Shown here: positions 44,856-54,318 of the stretch, one piece after another
Layout of the letters: each line of letters begins with the position of its first letter
Numbering within the stretch: position 1 is the first letter of the stretch
Assembly: GCF_001025215.1 (NCBI RefSeq)
Contig: NZ_AP012330.1
Location: 248,001-312,000, forward strand
Reading direction: 5' to 3'
Length of the DNA stretch: 64,000 nt
Source of the DNA: Bifidobacterium pseudocatenulatum DSM 20438 = JCM 1200 = LMG 10505
Lineage (GTDB): Bacteria; Actinomycetota; Actinomycetes; Actinomycetales; Bifidobacteriaceae
Program-made: the position numbers and the translations under genes
The notes under the pieces: model-generated
What the model was told of the DNA's origin: nothing
Database searches by the model: none
What the model saw: the letters and a program-made list of their open reading frames with translations, nothing else

Positions 44856-46499
44856 TTATTTGAGGGTCCAGGTGGGACCCTGGGGAGTGTCTTCGATGGC
44901 GATTCCGGCTGCGCCCAAGGCATCACGAATGGCGTCGGCGCGGGCGAAATCCTTGGCCTTGCGGGCTTCGGCACGCTCCTCCAACTGTTCGGAAACCAAA
45001 CGGTCAAGCGCAGTATGCTCAGCGGAATCGGCACCGGCTCCGGCGGTGCCGCCGGCCGCACCCTCGCTTACCCACGGTTCCGCCAACGGATCCAAACCAA
45101 GCGTATCGAGCATCGCACGCACATTCACCAAAACAGCGCGAACTTCATCCTTCGCAACATCCGAATCAACACGATCGGCAAGCTTCGAAAGCAACGTGTT
45201 GCCAGAACGAATCGCCGTGAAAATCGCAGCGGAGGCGCCGGAAACATTAATATCGTCATTCATTGCGGCGACGAAATCAGCCGGCAGCTCATCGGCGGAA
45301 ACCGAAACGATCTCCTCACGGGACGGCTGCCCGCCAACGGCGGCACCGGCACGTTCGATGAAATTCGACACACGATCGTACGCGGACTGAGCCTCGGTCA
45401 ACGTCTGATCCGACCATTCCAACATGGAACGATACTGCACGGAACCAAGCGCGTAACGTACCACCCAAGCGGAATTTTCCGCCAAAACCGCCGGCACGGA
45501 CAAGCCGTTGCCCAGCGACTTCGACATCTTCTCACCCTTGGCGGTAACCCATGCGGAATGCATCCAACGAGCCGCCGAATCGTAACCGGCGGCACGAGTC
45601 TGCGCCATTTCGTTCTCATGGTGCGGGAAACGCAAGTCCAGCCCGCCGCCATGAATGTCGAACATATCCTTCAAATAGCGGTGGCTCATCGCCGAGCATT
45701 CAATATGCCAACCCGGGCGACCCGTGCCGAACGGAGTATTCCAACGCGCGTCAAGCGGATCGGAATCCTTCGGAGCCTTCCACAATGCGAAATCACGCGG
45801 ATCATGCTTGTCTTCCGACATGTCCGCAGGATCAACCGGATTGTATTTGTCGTTGCCCGTATTGTCGACCGACGGACCCATGGCATCGGCCACTTCGGAA
45901 GCGGCATCAGCCACAGCGGTCTGCTTCTGATGCGTCAACTCGCCATAATGAGGCCAGCTGGCAACGTCGAAATACACGTTGCCGGTCGGATTGCCGTTCT
46001 CGTCAGTCACCACGTAGCCGTGGCCGTTGTCGATGATCTGCTTGATCAGATCGATCATGTCGATCATGTGGCCGGTCGCACGCGGCTCATATGTAGGAGG
46101 CTCAACACCCAACGTGTTGTAAGCCTCAGTGAATTCACGCTCGTAAATGTACGCACGCTCCCACCACTGCTGACCGGCGGCCGCAGCCTTATCGAGAATC
46201 TTGTCGTCGATATCGGTGACATTGCGCACGAACGTGACCTTGTAGCCCAAACGCTCGAACCAGCGACGCACCACGTCAAACGCGACAGCCGCACGAATAT
46301 GGCCGATATGCGGCGAGCTCTGCACGGTGGCGCCACACACGTACATGCCGACCTGACCAGGCTTGATCGGCGTGAAATTCGACACGGCGTGCGATGCGGT
46401 GTCGTACAGCTTCAGATCGGCAGCGGCGCTCGCCACTGCGTCAACTGCGGTTGCGGCGCTAGAAATGTTGATATTCTGCGGTTCTTGCGTGTTCGTCAT
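44856..46499 (-). CDS. cysS: cysteinyl-tRNA synthetase
   Basis: Charges tRNA-Cys. The 547-residue protein has the zinc-site Cys in GMYVCGATVQ, the class I HIGH motif as SPHIGHIRAAV near residue 66, FVRNVTDIDDKIL, GWHIECSAM, and the KMSKS motif as GEKMSKSLGN near residue 324. The first 35 residues before KLYDTAS are an Asn/Ala-rich extension. An insert near 200-235 (DAMGPSVDNTGNDKYN) is also unusual. The ATG at 46499 is preferred; another at 46529 (MSDSGNTL) is possible. It is divergent from the amidotransferase gene. Confidence 0.96.
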   Translation of the reverse strand: MTNTQEPQNINISSAATAVDAVASAAADLKLYDTASHAVSNFTPIKPGQVGMYVCGATVQSSPHIGHIRAAVAFDVVRRWFERLGYKVTFVRNVTDIDDKILDKAAAAGQQWWERAYIYEREFTEAYNTLGVEPPTYEPRATGHMIDMIDLIKQIIDNGHGYVVTDENGNPTGNVYFDVASWPHYGELTHQKQTAVADAASEVADAMGPSVDNTGNDKYNPVDPADMSEDKHDPRDFALWKAPKDSDPLDARWNTPFGTGRPGWHIECSAMSHRYLKDMFDIHGGGLDLRFPHHENEMAQTRAAGYDSAARWMHSAWVTAKGEKMSKSLGNGLSVPAVLAENSAWVVRYALGSVQYRSMLEWSDQTLTEAQSAYDRVSNFIERAGAAVGGQPSREEIVSVSADELPADFVAAMNDDINVSGASAAIFTAIRSGNTLLSKLADRVDSDVAKDEVRAVLVNVRAMLDTLGLDPLAEPWVSEGAAGGTAGAGADSAEHTALDRLVSEQLEERAEARKAKDFARADAIRDALGAAGIAIEDTPQGPTWTLK

Positions 46500-46613
46500 A
46501 ACCACGAGAGTATTGCCAGAATCGGACATGCATGCGAGATGAAAATGAACGGCAAAACGGTTTTTGTTGGATTTGTGAACATCGTTTACGTAGGTGATGC
46601 AACAATAGAACGT

Positions 46614-47354
46614 ATGACGCAATCGCAGGTGCTGATTTTGCAACACGTTCCGTGGGAGAGACCGGGACGCATTTTAGACAGTCTGGATGATTTGGGACTG
46701 CAGTATCAAATCATCAATGTCGCCAAGCAGAAGAAACCGGATTTGCCTGATTTTGGCGAGGTTTCCGGCGTGGTGATCATGGGCGGCCCGATGGGTGCGC
46801 TCGACTACGACAAGTATCCGGGATTAAAGGCCGAGGCCAAGCTCGCGCGGGCTGCGGTCAGCGTTGGCAAGCCGGTGTTGGGCGTGTGCCTGGGACATCA
46901 GATCATCGCCACCGCGCTGGGGGCGAAGCTGAAGTCGGGAGATGCTCCGGAAATCGGTTTTGCGCCGATTAAATGCATCGACAAGCATGATTATTTCTCG
47001 ATGTGGAACAAAACCGTGGATGTGCTGCACTGGCATAACGACGTGGTGTCGTTGCCGGAGGGCGCGCAGCCATTGGCACGATCCGCGAAGACCAAGGTGC
47101 AGGCGTTCCGTTTTGGTTCCGCTCTGGGCATGCAGTTCCACTTGGAGGTTACCCCTACTCTGTTGGAGGAGTGGCTTGACGAGTCAAGCATGGTCAAGGA
47201 TCTCAAGGCTGCCGGCGGGTCGAAATCGCAGTTGCGCGAGGCGTTCGCCGAATATAATCCGCAGTTGCAGCCGCTTGCGGATCAGGTGTTTTCGAGTTTT
47301 GCCGCTCGTTGTAATTCGTATGGGCAGAATTTGGCTCAGTCGCAGCAGGGCTGA
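46614..47354 (+). CDS. class I glutamine amidotransferase (GMP synthase-like)
   Basis: Glutaminase-domain protein of 246 residues with the catalytic set complete: Cys92 in GVCLGHQ, His176 and Glu178 in MQFHLEVT, and the oxyanion loop MGGPMGALD. It resembles stand-alone GuaA-like amidotransferases (YfeJ type), not the full GMP synthase, and no synthetase gene is adjacent, so its ammonia acceptor is unknown. Some relatives are gamma-glutamyl hydrolases. The ATG at 46614 has no strong ribosome site. The open frame from 45015 runs antisense over cysS and is not real. Confidence 0.88.
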   Translation: MTQSQVLILQHVPWERPGRILDSLDDLGLQYQIINVAKQKKPDLPDFGEVSGVVIMGGPMGALDYDKYPGLKAEAKLARAAVSVGKPVLGVCLGHQIIATALGAKLKSGDAPEIGFAPIKCIDKHDYFSMWNKTVDVLHWHNDVVSLPEGAQPLARSAKTKVQAFRFGSALGMQFHLEVTPTLLEEWLDESSMVKDLKAAGGSKSQLREAFAEYNPQLQPLADQVFSSFAARCNSYGQNLAQSQQG

Positions 47355-47460
47355 TCGCCGAGTTGCGTGCGGCTCCGATTGCTGCGTAGCGCTGGTGGCG
47401 ATTCGCAAGTTGCGGCATTGCCTGCAGGTTTGGGAGATGTTCCCGCTACATTGGTGACTT

Positions 47461-49641
47461 ATGCCGACTTATGATTTGGGACTTGAACACGTTTCGCTTG
47501 CTTTTGCGACCAAGAATATTTTCAACGATGTAACGCAGGGTGTTTTTGAAGGCGACCGCATCGGCATCGTCGGTAAGAACGGCGACGGCAAGTCCACGTT
47601 GCTGCATTTGTTCAAAGGCACGCAGGAGCCGGACTCCGGTCGCGTGACCATTCGCGGCGGGCTTACGCTCGGCATGCTCGACCAGCGTGACCCGCTCGAC
47701 GACAACGCCACCGTGCGCGAAGCTGCGCTCGAAGGCCGTGAAGACTACGAATGGGCTGCGGAAACCAAGTCGCGCGAAATCGTCGAAGCATTGCTTGGCG
47801 GCATCAGCTTGGAAGCGAAAATCGGTTCGCTTTCCGGCGGTCAGCGTCGCCGCGCCGATTTGGCACGCCTGTTGCTCAAGGATTGGGATATTCTCGCACT
47901 CGACGAGCCTACAAACCATTTGGATGTGGTGACCATTCACTGGCTGGCGGAACATTTGAAGAACCGTTGGCCGGCCGGATCCGGCGCGCTGCTGCTCGTC
48001 ACCCATGACCGTTGGTTCCTCGACGAAGTGTGCGAATCCATGTGGGAGGTGCATGACGGCGAAATCGAGCCGTTTGAAGGCGGCTATTCCGCATACATGC
48101 TGCAGCGCGTGGAACGCGATCGCCAAGCCGACGTGCGTGAAACGAAACGTCGCAATCTGGCTCGTAAGGAACTTGCCTGGCTTACCCGCGGTGCCCGCGC
48201 CCGTTCCACCAAGCAGAAATTCCATGTGAAGGCCGCGCGTGAGCTCATCGCCGACGTGCCTCCGGTGCGCAATACGCTGGAATTGAAGCAAATGGCCACA
48301 TCCCGCTTGGGCAAGCAGGTGGTTGACCTGATCGACGTGACGCAGATTTTCGAACATGTGCAAGGCGAGGCCGATATCGATCCTGACGTTGCCGACATGG
48401 AAGCGTCGGCATCGCGCGTCGATGTGGTGCCGGCCATGTATGCCGAGCCGCAAGTGCATGGTTCCGTGGAAGTTGCCGTCGACGATCTGACTGATCCGCG
48501 ATTGGTGGATGCCGGTGTTGCAGCGGCGCAAGTTGCTGCAGCTGCGAAAGAATCGCAAGAAATTCAGGAATCGCAAGAAAATAATACTGATGATTCTGCA
48601 GAAGAAATTACTTCTGCAGCGCAAAAAATTACTGTTACCGGTCGTAAGATTCTTGACGACGTGACATGGCTGATTGGGCCGGGCGATCGTTTCGGCATCG
48701 TCGGCGCGAACGGTGCCGGAAAATCGACGTTATTGAAGATTCTTGACGGCACGATCACCCCCACTGTAGGTCATGTGAATATCGGCAAAACCGTGAAATT
48801 CGCGGTGCTTTCACAGCGTCTCGACGAATTGGAGAAGCTCGGTAAATACAAGATCAAGGAAGTGCTGAGCCGTTACAAGCCGAGCTATATCGTGGACGGC
48901 AAGGAAACCACGCCGGGGCAGATGATGGAGCGTCTCGGATTCGAGTCGGCGCAGCTGATGACGCCGATCAAGGACCTATCGGGTGGTCAGAAGCGTCGTA
49001 TGCAGTTGCTGCTGATCCTACTGGACGAGCCGAACGTGCTCATCATGGATGAGCCCGGCAATGATCTCGACACCGACATGCTCGCCGTGATGGAGGATCT
49101 GCTCGACACTTGGCCGGGAACTCTGATCGTCGTCTCCCATGACCGGTATCTGCTCGAACGCGTCACCGATCAGCAGTTCGCGCTGATCGGCGGCAAGGTG
49201 CGCCACCTGCCCGGTGGCGTGCAGGATTATCTGGACATGACTGAGGCCATCAAGAACGGCAAGAATCCGTTTGCGGACGAAAAGGCAGGTGCCGGCAAAG
49301 GCAAGAGGGGCGGTTCCGCTGGGACTGCCGGTTCCACGACCGAAGGCACCGCAGGCAACTCCGCAAGTGGGTCTGCGACTGCTGAAACCGCATCTTCCGC
49401 GCCTTCTACGCCGAAACTTTCCGGCAAGGCCTTTCACGAAGCCTCCAAGCGCGTATCGGCAATCGAGCGCAAACTCGCCAAACTCGAAGAGCAGAAAGCC
49501 GATCTTGAGCAGCAAATGGCCGCGCACGACCCCAGCGACTACGAGGGCCTAGGCAAGCTCAACGACCAGCTTCAAGCCGTCACCGACGAGTCCGAAGAAC
49601 TTGAACTCGAATGGATGGAACTCTCCGAACAGCTCGAGTAG
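47461..49641 (+). CDS. ABC-F family ATPase (Uup-like)
   Basis: Cytoplasmic protein of 726 residues with two ABC domains and no membrane part; ABC-F proteins act on the ribosome. Domain 1 has Walker A GIVGKNGDGKST near residue 38 and LSGGQRRRADLARLL near 123. Domain 2 has GIVGANGAGKST near 415 and LSGGQKRRMQLL near 506. Between them a Glu/Gln/Ser/Asp/Asn linker of about 30 residues (near 363-389) is encoded by AT-rich DNA. A Gly/Ala/Ser/Thr stretch (600-650) leads to a C-terminal coiled coil of the Uup type. The ATG at 47461 starts MPTYDLGLEHVSLAF. Confidence 0.93.
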   Translation: MPTYDLGLEHVSLAFATKNIFNDVTQGVFEGDRIGIVGKNGDGKSTLLHLFKGTQEPDSGRVTIRGGLTLGMLDQRDPLDDNATVREAALEGREDYEWAAETKSREIVEALLGGISLEAKIGSLSGGQRRRADLARLLLKDWDILALDEPTNHLDVVTIHWLAEHLKNRWPAGSGALLLVTHDRWFLDEVCESMWEVHDGEIEPFEGGYSAYMLQRVERDRQADVRETKRRNLARKELAWLTRGARARSTKQKFHVKAARELIADVPPVRNTLELKQMATSRLGKQVVDLIDVTQIFEHVQGEADIDPDVADMEASASRVDVVPAMYAEPQVHGSVEVAVDDLTDPRLVDAGVAAAQVAAAAKESQEIQESQENNTDDSAEEITSAAQKITVTGRKILDDVTWLIGPGDRFGIVGANGAGKSTLLKILDGTITPTVGHVNIGKTVKFAVLSQRLDELEKLGKYKIKEVLSRYKPSYIVDGKETTPGQMMERLGFESAQLMTPIKDLSGGQKRRMQLLLILLDEPNVLIMDEPGNDLDTDMLAVMEDLLDTWPGTLIVVSHDRYLLERVTDQQFALIGGKVRHLPGGVQDYLDMTEAIKNGKNPFADEKAGAGKGKRGGSAGTAGSTTEGTAGNSASGSATAETASSAPSTPKLSGKAFHEASKRVSAIERKLAKLEEQKADLEQQMAAHDPSDYEGLGKLNDQLQAVTDESEELELEWMELSEQLE

Positions 49642-49834
49642 CATTCGTATCGCCCGCGTCAATTACCGGACAGGGTGTGCATGTTGTGGCGGCGGCGCAG
49701 CTCCTCCAGCGTTTCCGGTGAATGTTGGCCATTCGTGCGACAGCGATGCGTGGCATTCCATGTGCCAATGTCATATTCTTGTTATTGCAGGAAACCTTAG
49801 CTGTTCTTGTCGGAGAGACCAATGGAGGTGCCTT

Positions 49835-50374
49835 ATGAATCAAGTGATGCGAAGAAGCGCCTGTTGCTTGTTGTCCAGCTTGTTGTTGTGGTCATGCGTT
49901 GGCTGCACGAAAGCTGCACATGAAAGTTTCGGTGATGGCTCCGTACAGAGCGGCAGCGAGCATGATGATGCCGCAAAACAGGCATATAAAGCATTTACTG
50001 TGGACGCTCTGGATCGTGTCGCCGTCGATGATCTCAATAGCTCGGGCAAACTGGTTCTAGTAAACAAGTTGGGTGCGAAATCCGTACATGGCGATGATGC
50101 TATTTCATTTACAAAAACAGTTGATGACAGCAATATGTATTATGTCATCTCCATGTGTAAGCAGAAGGAGCAGGCTCCTTATTCGTTTGTTCTCTACAAA
50201 GATGGACAGCCACACACCCTAACCACTAGGGAGGCCTGTACATCTAACGGAATAGAAACGATCTCTCTCCCGGCGAAGAATTTCCCAGATGCCACCTCAT
50301 TGTCCATTATCAATATCGGCAATACGGATCTTGTTGTTTCCGTATATGAAGTAAAGGAACCCCATCATGAATAA
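49835..50374 (+). CDS. small putative lipoprotein of unknown function
   Basis: A 179-residue protein not recognised. The N-terminus MNQVMRRSACCLLSSLLLWS is a clear signal-peptide pattern, followed by CVGC, where a cysteine could be lipidated although the lipobox is poor. The mature part has the periodic look of a small beta-sandwich (DAISFTKTVDDSNMYYVISM, PYSFVLYKDGQPHTL). GGAGG lies 6 bases before the ATG. Codon use is more AT-rich and less bifidobacterial than in neighbours, which suggests transfer. It converges on an ORF remnant and ilvBN. Confidence 0.7.
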   Translation: MNQVMRRSACCLLSSLLLWSCVGCTKAAHESFGDGSVQSGSEHDDAAKQAYKAFTVDALDRVAVDDLNSSGKLVLVNKLGAKSVHGDDAISFTKTVDDSNMYYVISMCKQKEQAPYSFVLYKDGQPHTLTTREACTSNGIETISLPAKNFPDATSLSIINIGNTDLVVSVYEVKEPHHE

Positions 50375-50444
50375 TTTCAGTCATAATGCTCCCTGTCGTC
50401 CTGCCATCATCATAGTTTGTGACATCACAATGAATGCTACTGGG

Positions 50445-50667
50445 CTAGTTGTTGCAAAACTGGCTCAGTAGGTAGATGGGGTAGTAGGTAATATTGTGGT
50501 TGGTTTCGATGTTGCCGGGGCCGAAAACTAATCCTTGGTGAAGGTGATAACTTTCCTCTGCCAACACATTATTAAGCGCTCGATGAACCTTGTTTGATAT
50601 CTTCTTGCGCCTGGCGAACGTCTATGAGACTGTTGTTTTGCGCAAAAGATGCTACTGCAGCTGGCAT
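50445..50667 (-). pseudogene. possible remnant of a small secreted-protein gene
   Basis: In the 400-base gap before ilvN, on the minus strand, an ATG at 50667 opens 31 codons beginning MPAAVASFAQNNSLIDVRQA to a TAA at 50572; codons just before the ATG read RKYLIIGV, together resembling a signal peptide. A second frame, open from 50621 to a TAG at 50445, overlaps its end and reads ARRRKKISNKVHRALNNV, then GLVFGPGNIETNHN. A shift of one frame would join the two. No start codon suits the second part. This may be a frameshifted gene or chance. Confidence 0.3.
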
Positions 50668-50711
50668 GACTCCAATGATCAGATATTTTCTGAATATCGC
50701 AGATCTGACAA

Positions 50712-50748
50712 CAAAAAGGGCTTTCCCGCGTTGAAACGGGAAAGCCCT
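50712..50748 (-). terminator. terminator of ilvN
   Basis: AGGGCTTTCCCG (complement of 50737-50748) pairs with CGGGAAAGCCCT (complement of 50717-50728) around 8 bases and, read on the minus strand, is followed by TTTTTGTTG. Confidence 0.9.
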
Positions 50749-50774
50749 GTAGGTTTGGGATTAGGCTGATTGGA

Positions 50775-51323
50775 TCAGCGACCGGTGATTTCGGAGCCGA
50801 GCACCTTTTCGCTCAAGGCCTTCGGACCGCGCGTCACTGCGACCGCGCCGGAACGAACCAGCTCGATAATGCCGTAATGCTCCAAAAGCCCCAGCAGCGC
50901 ATCAATCTTGCCTTCGGCACCGGTGGCTTCGATGGTCAGCGATTCCGGATTCACATCGACCACGCGCACGCGGAACAGACGCACGATCTCAAGCACGTCG
51001 GAACGGTTGGATTCGTCGGCAGTTACCTTGATAAGCACCAGTTCGCGCTCCACAGTGGTGTTCGGATCCAAATCCACGATTTTCAACACATGCAGCAGCT
51101 TGTTGAGCTGCTTGATGATCTGCTCGAGCGGCACCTCATCCACATCGGCGGTCACCGTGACACGCGAAATGTCAGGACGCTCGGTGGGGGAGACGGACAG
51201 CGAGTTGATGTTGAACGCACGACGGGCGAACAGGCCGGCAATACGCGCCAGCACGCCCGGACGGTTCTCTACGAGCACGGAAAGCGTATGGCGCTTGGAA
51301 CCCGGCTGAGATGCAGGATACAT
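50775..51323 (-). CDS. ilvN: acetolactate synthase small (regulatory) subunit
   Basis: Regulatory subunit giving valine feedback control to acetolactate synthase. The 182-residue protein starts with an ACT domain (HTLSVLVENRPGVLARIAGLF, then RAFNINSLSV) and has a C-terminal ferredoxin-like half with ELVLIKV. AGGAAGGG lies 8 bases before the ATG. It follows ilvB after 37 bases in an ilvBN operon and ends at a strong terminator. ilvC is not in the window. Confidence 0.95.
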   Translation of the reverse strand: MYPASQPGSKRHTLSVLVENRPGVLARIAGLFARRAFNINSLSVSPTERPDISRVTVTADVDEVPLEQIIKQLNKLLHVLKIVDLDPNTTVERELVLIKVTADESNRSDVLEIVRLFRVRVVDVNPESLTIEATGAEGKIDALLGLLEHYGIIELVRSGAVAVTRGPKALSEKVLGSEITGR

Positions 51324-51360
51324 TGGTAGACCCTTCCTTACTACTTACTCGTTTGCTCGT

Positions 51361-53232
51361 TTACTCGTTGTCGGCAGCGGCCTTCGGGCGCTGCAGCGGC
51401 TTGATTCCGGGCATATAGGTGACATTGTCGTTGGAATCGCCAGCTGCGACCATCGGCCACACCATAGCGTCCTTCCACACGCGGAAGTCGATAAGCACCG
51501 GGCGATCGTTGATTTCGTTGGCCTTCTTGATCGCCTCAATGGCTTCTTCTTCCGTGAACGCACGCATGCCGATGCAACCGTACGCTTCGGCAAGCTTCAC
51601 GAAATCAGGAACATCCACGATTTCCGGCGTATTCTCTCCATCCATCAGATTGGTGGCGGAATAATGCTCGCCGTAGAACAGGGTCTGCCACTGACGAACC
51701 ATGCCATACACGGAATTGTTCAGCAGCGCGATCTTGACTGGCGTGTGATCGTGGAACGCGGTCGCCAGCTCTTCAGACGTCATCTGGAAGGAACCGTCAC
51801 CGTCAATCAGCCACACCGGCTTCTCGCCCTCATGGAAACGTTCGGAACCGACACGAGCGCCGATGGCGGCCGGCAGTCCGTAACCCATGGTGCCAAGGCC
51901 GCCGGAGCTCAGCCAAGAATGCGGCTTCTCGAAATCGATGAGCTGCGTGGCCCACATCTGATGCTGGCCCACACCGGTAACCCAAATCGTGTCAGAATCA
52001 GCCAGGTCGGAAAGCTGCTTGATGACCCACTGCGGAGCGAGCGAACCATCGGTCGGCTCGTCCCACTTGATCGGGTACTTTTCACGCCAATCGTTGATGA
52101 TCTCCCACCAATGCGAAGTGTCAGGCTTGCCATGCACGGCCTGCTCGCGCTTGATTTCCGGAATGAGATCCTTCAGCACGGTTGCCACATCGCCAACGAT
52201 CGGCACATCCGGCTGACGGTTCTTGCCGATTTCCGCCGGATCGATATCAATGTGAATCACACGCGCACCCGGAGCGAAAGCGTCAAGCTTGCCGGTTACA
52301 CGATCGTCGAAACGAGCGCCGATCGCAACAAGCAGATCGCAACGCTGCACGGCACCGGTAGCGGCAATCGTGCCATGCATGCCAAGCATGCCAAGCACCT
52401 TCGGATCGGAATCAGGCACAACACCGCGTGCGGGCAGCGTGGTGACGATCGGAGCGTTCGTGACTTCCGCCAGCTCCTGCACGAGCTTGCCGGCATCGGA
52501 ACGTGCCGCGCCGCCGCCCACATACAGCACCGGACGGTACGACTGCTCGAACAGCTTCGCAGCGTCGGAAAGCACACGGCCGTGCGCCTTCGTGGTGGGA
52601 TTGTAGCCGGGCAGAATCATGCGCTGCGGCCACGAATAGTACATATCGCCGGTCTGCGCGGTTTTGGTGACGTCGACCACCACCGGACCAGGGCGGCCGG
52701 AACGTGCCACATAGTGCGCTTCAGCCAGCACACGCGGAATGTCCTGCGCACGCGTGACCAGATAGGAGTGCTTGACCACCGGGTAGGTTGCGCCGACGAT
52801 ATCGGCTTCCTGGAAGGCGTCGGTGCCAATGGCGTTCACGCCGACCTGGCCGGTGATGACCACCATCGGCACGGAATCCATGTTCGCGTCGGCGATCGGG
52901 GTGATCATGTTCGTGGCGCCCGGGCCGGACGTGACGATGCACACGCCGACCTGACCGGTCGATACGGCATAGCCTTCAGCCGCATGACCTGCGGCCTGTT
53001 CGTGGCGCATCAGCACAAAACGGAAGCTGGTTTCATCATTGATTGCATCGTATACCGGCAGAATCGCGCCGCCTGGAACGCCGAAAACATCCTTGACGCC
53101 CAGATCTTCCAGCGAACGTACCAGCGCTTCGGCGCCGGTCATCTTCTCGCCGTCAACAATGGTCTGCTTTTCAGTGGTTGCGGCTGCCTTGGGCATGCCG
53201 CTGAATGCCTGCAGGGGCGTAGGTAACACCAT
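51361..53232 (-). CDS. ilvB: acetolactate synthase large (catalytic) subunit
   Basis: Thiamine-diphosphate enzyme that makes acetolactate and acetohydroxybutyrate, the first common step to branched-chain amino acids. The 623-residue protein has the catalytic Glu in FVLMRHEQAAGHAAEGYA, a middle FAD-binding domain with VHIDIDPAEIGKN, and the TDP motif WLIDGDGSFQMTSEEL ending in NN. The start MVLPTPLQ at 53232 is chosen because GAGAGGG lies 4 bases upstream; the open frame begins 21 codons earlier without support. ilvN follows. The upstream 258 bases show no clear attenuator peptide. Confidence 0.95.
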   Translation of the reverse strand: MVLPTPLQAFSGMPKAAATTEKQTIVDGEKMTGAEALVRSLEDLGVKDVFGVPGGAILPVYDAINDETSFRFVLMRHEQAAGHAAEGYAVSTGQVGVCIVTSGPGATNMITPIADANMDSVPMVVITGQVGVNAIGTDAFQEADIVGATYPVVKHSYLVTRAQDIPRVLAEAHYVARSGRPGPVVVDVTKTAQTGDMYYSWPQRMILPGYNPTTKAHGRVLSDAAKLFEQSYRPVLYVGGGAARSDAGKLVQELAEVTNAPIVTTLPARGVVPDSDPKVLGMLGMHGTIAATGAVQRCDLLVAIGARFDDRVTGKLDAFAPGARVIHIDIDPAEIGKNRQPDVPIVGDVATVLKDLIPEIKREQAVHGKPDTSHWWEIINDWREKYPIKWDEPTDGSLAPQWVIKQLSDLADSDTIWVTGVGQHQMWATQLIDFEKPHSWLSSGGLGTMGYGLPAAIGARVGSERFHEGEKPVWLIDGDGSFQMTSEELATAFHDHTPVKIALLNNSVYGMVRQWQTLFYGEHYSATNLMDGENTPEIVDVPDFVKLAEAYGCIGMRAFTEEEAIEAIKKANEINDRPVLIDFRVWKDAMVWPMVAAGDSNDNVTYMPGIKPLQRPKAAADNE

Positions 53233-53490
53233 GTTCCCTCTCATATTCGCTCGTGGAACTTTCTTACAGGGGTATGCTGCCGCGTTTCGGTGCACGCAAT
53301 CAGCCGAACCCCATCATCGGAAAGCGGCGCAATCGCTTGTGGCGACTTGCGAATCGCAATCCTTCGCTAGTAATCAGTCTATGCTATCGGCTGACAGGAG
53401 AATATGCCGGATTCGTGCCATATTCTGGCGTATTGCGTTCCGCGGCGGTATGAGAGGGCGGATTCGTAGCTGCTTTTTATCTACCTGCGA

Positions 53491-54318
53491 CTACTTACTG
53501 GTGTTTTCGCCGTTGCTGCCGTTACTTTCGTTGCCGCTGTGCTTGTGATGATGTTTGCGATGCTTACGGACGTTTTGTGCTTCAGGCTTGCGATTGTCCA
53601 GTGCCTTCCAACCTTCTTCGGCTGCGGCGAGTTGCGCCTTGCGTTTGCTGGTGCCTGTGCCGGTGCTGATGATTTCGTCGCTTTCGCCCAGCATGACGTT
53701 CGCAGTGAACACTTGCGCATATTCCGGACCGGAAACCGACATCTGGTAGCGCGGTTCGCCGAAGCCCATGCCATGCGCTTTGACGGTAAGCGAGGTTTTC
53801 CAATCGAGAGCTGGGCCTTCCGTCGCGACTTCCGCAAGCGTTTCGTCAACAAGATGATGCACAACGCGACGTGCCTCGTCAATGCCATGCTGAATGAACG
53901 TCGCACCGATCAACGATTCGACGATATCGCACAGAATCGAGCTTTTATCAGCGCCGCCCTGATCGCTTTCGCCATGACCGAGCAGAATGTACGGGCCTGC
54001 ATTGAGCTTTTCGCGAGCGATTTTGCTCAAGGATTCCTCGGAAACGGCTTTCGCGCGCATTTTCGCAAGCTGCCCCTCGTTCATGTCGGGGTGTGCCTTG
54101 TACAGGGTTTCCGTGGAGACGAGCTCAAGCACGGCGTCGCCAAGGAATTCCAAACGTTCGTAGTTTTTTGCGCCCGGATTCTCGTGCGAGAAGGAGCGGT
54201 GGGTGAGCGCTTCGACCAGCAGGTCGGGTTCGAGCGTGGTGCCGAGCGCTTCAAGCAGTGCGTTGGCGGTCATCTCGCCTTCGGAAACGGCGGATGCGTC
54301 GGCGTTGTTCTGGGTCAT
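53491..54318 (-). CDS. rnc: ribonuclease III
   Basis: Cuts double-stranded RNA in rRNA and mRNA processing. The 275-residue protein has the catalytic signature YERLEFLGDAVLELV near residue 55 and a second acidic site DIVESLIGA, then a dsRNA-binding domain ending GTGTSKRKAQLAAAEEGWKAL. The last 35 residues form a basic, His- and Ser/Asn-rich tail (RKHRKHHHKHSGNES), unusual in length. GAGG lies 7 bases before the ATG at 54318; the longer frame upstream is leader. It lies downstream of rpmF in the same direction, though a terminator stands between. Confidence 0.95.
   Translation of the reverse strand: MTQNNADASAVSEGEMTANALLEALGTTLEPDLLVEALTHRSFSHENPGAKNYERLEFLGDAVLELVSTETLYKAHPDMNEGQLAKMRAKAVSEESLSKIAREKLNAGPYILLGHGESDQGGADKSSILCDIVESLIGATFIQHGIDEARRVVHHLVDETLAEVATEGPALDWKTSLTVKAHGMGFGEPRYQMSVSGPEYAQVFTANVMLGESDEIISTGTGTSKRKAQLAAAEEGWKALDNRKPEAQNVRKHRKHHHKHSGNESNGSNGENTSK

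Noticed and set aside
45015..46613. Long N-terminal extension of the glutamine amidotransferase (779-codon frame)
   Set aside because: The first 533 codons lie antisense to cysS and look like a shadow frame. The amidotransferase fold begins at the ATG at 46614.
53233..53490. Leucine/valine attenuator peptide upstream of ilvB
   Set aside because: No short frame with runs of Leu, Val or Ile codons and no terminator/antiterminator pair could be found in this gap.
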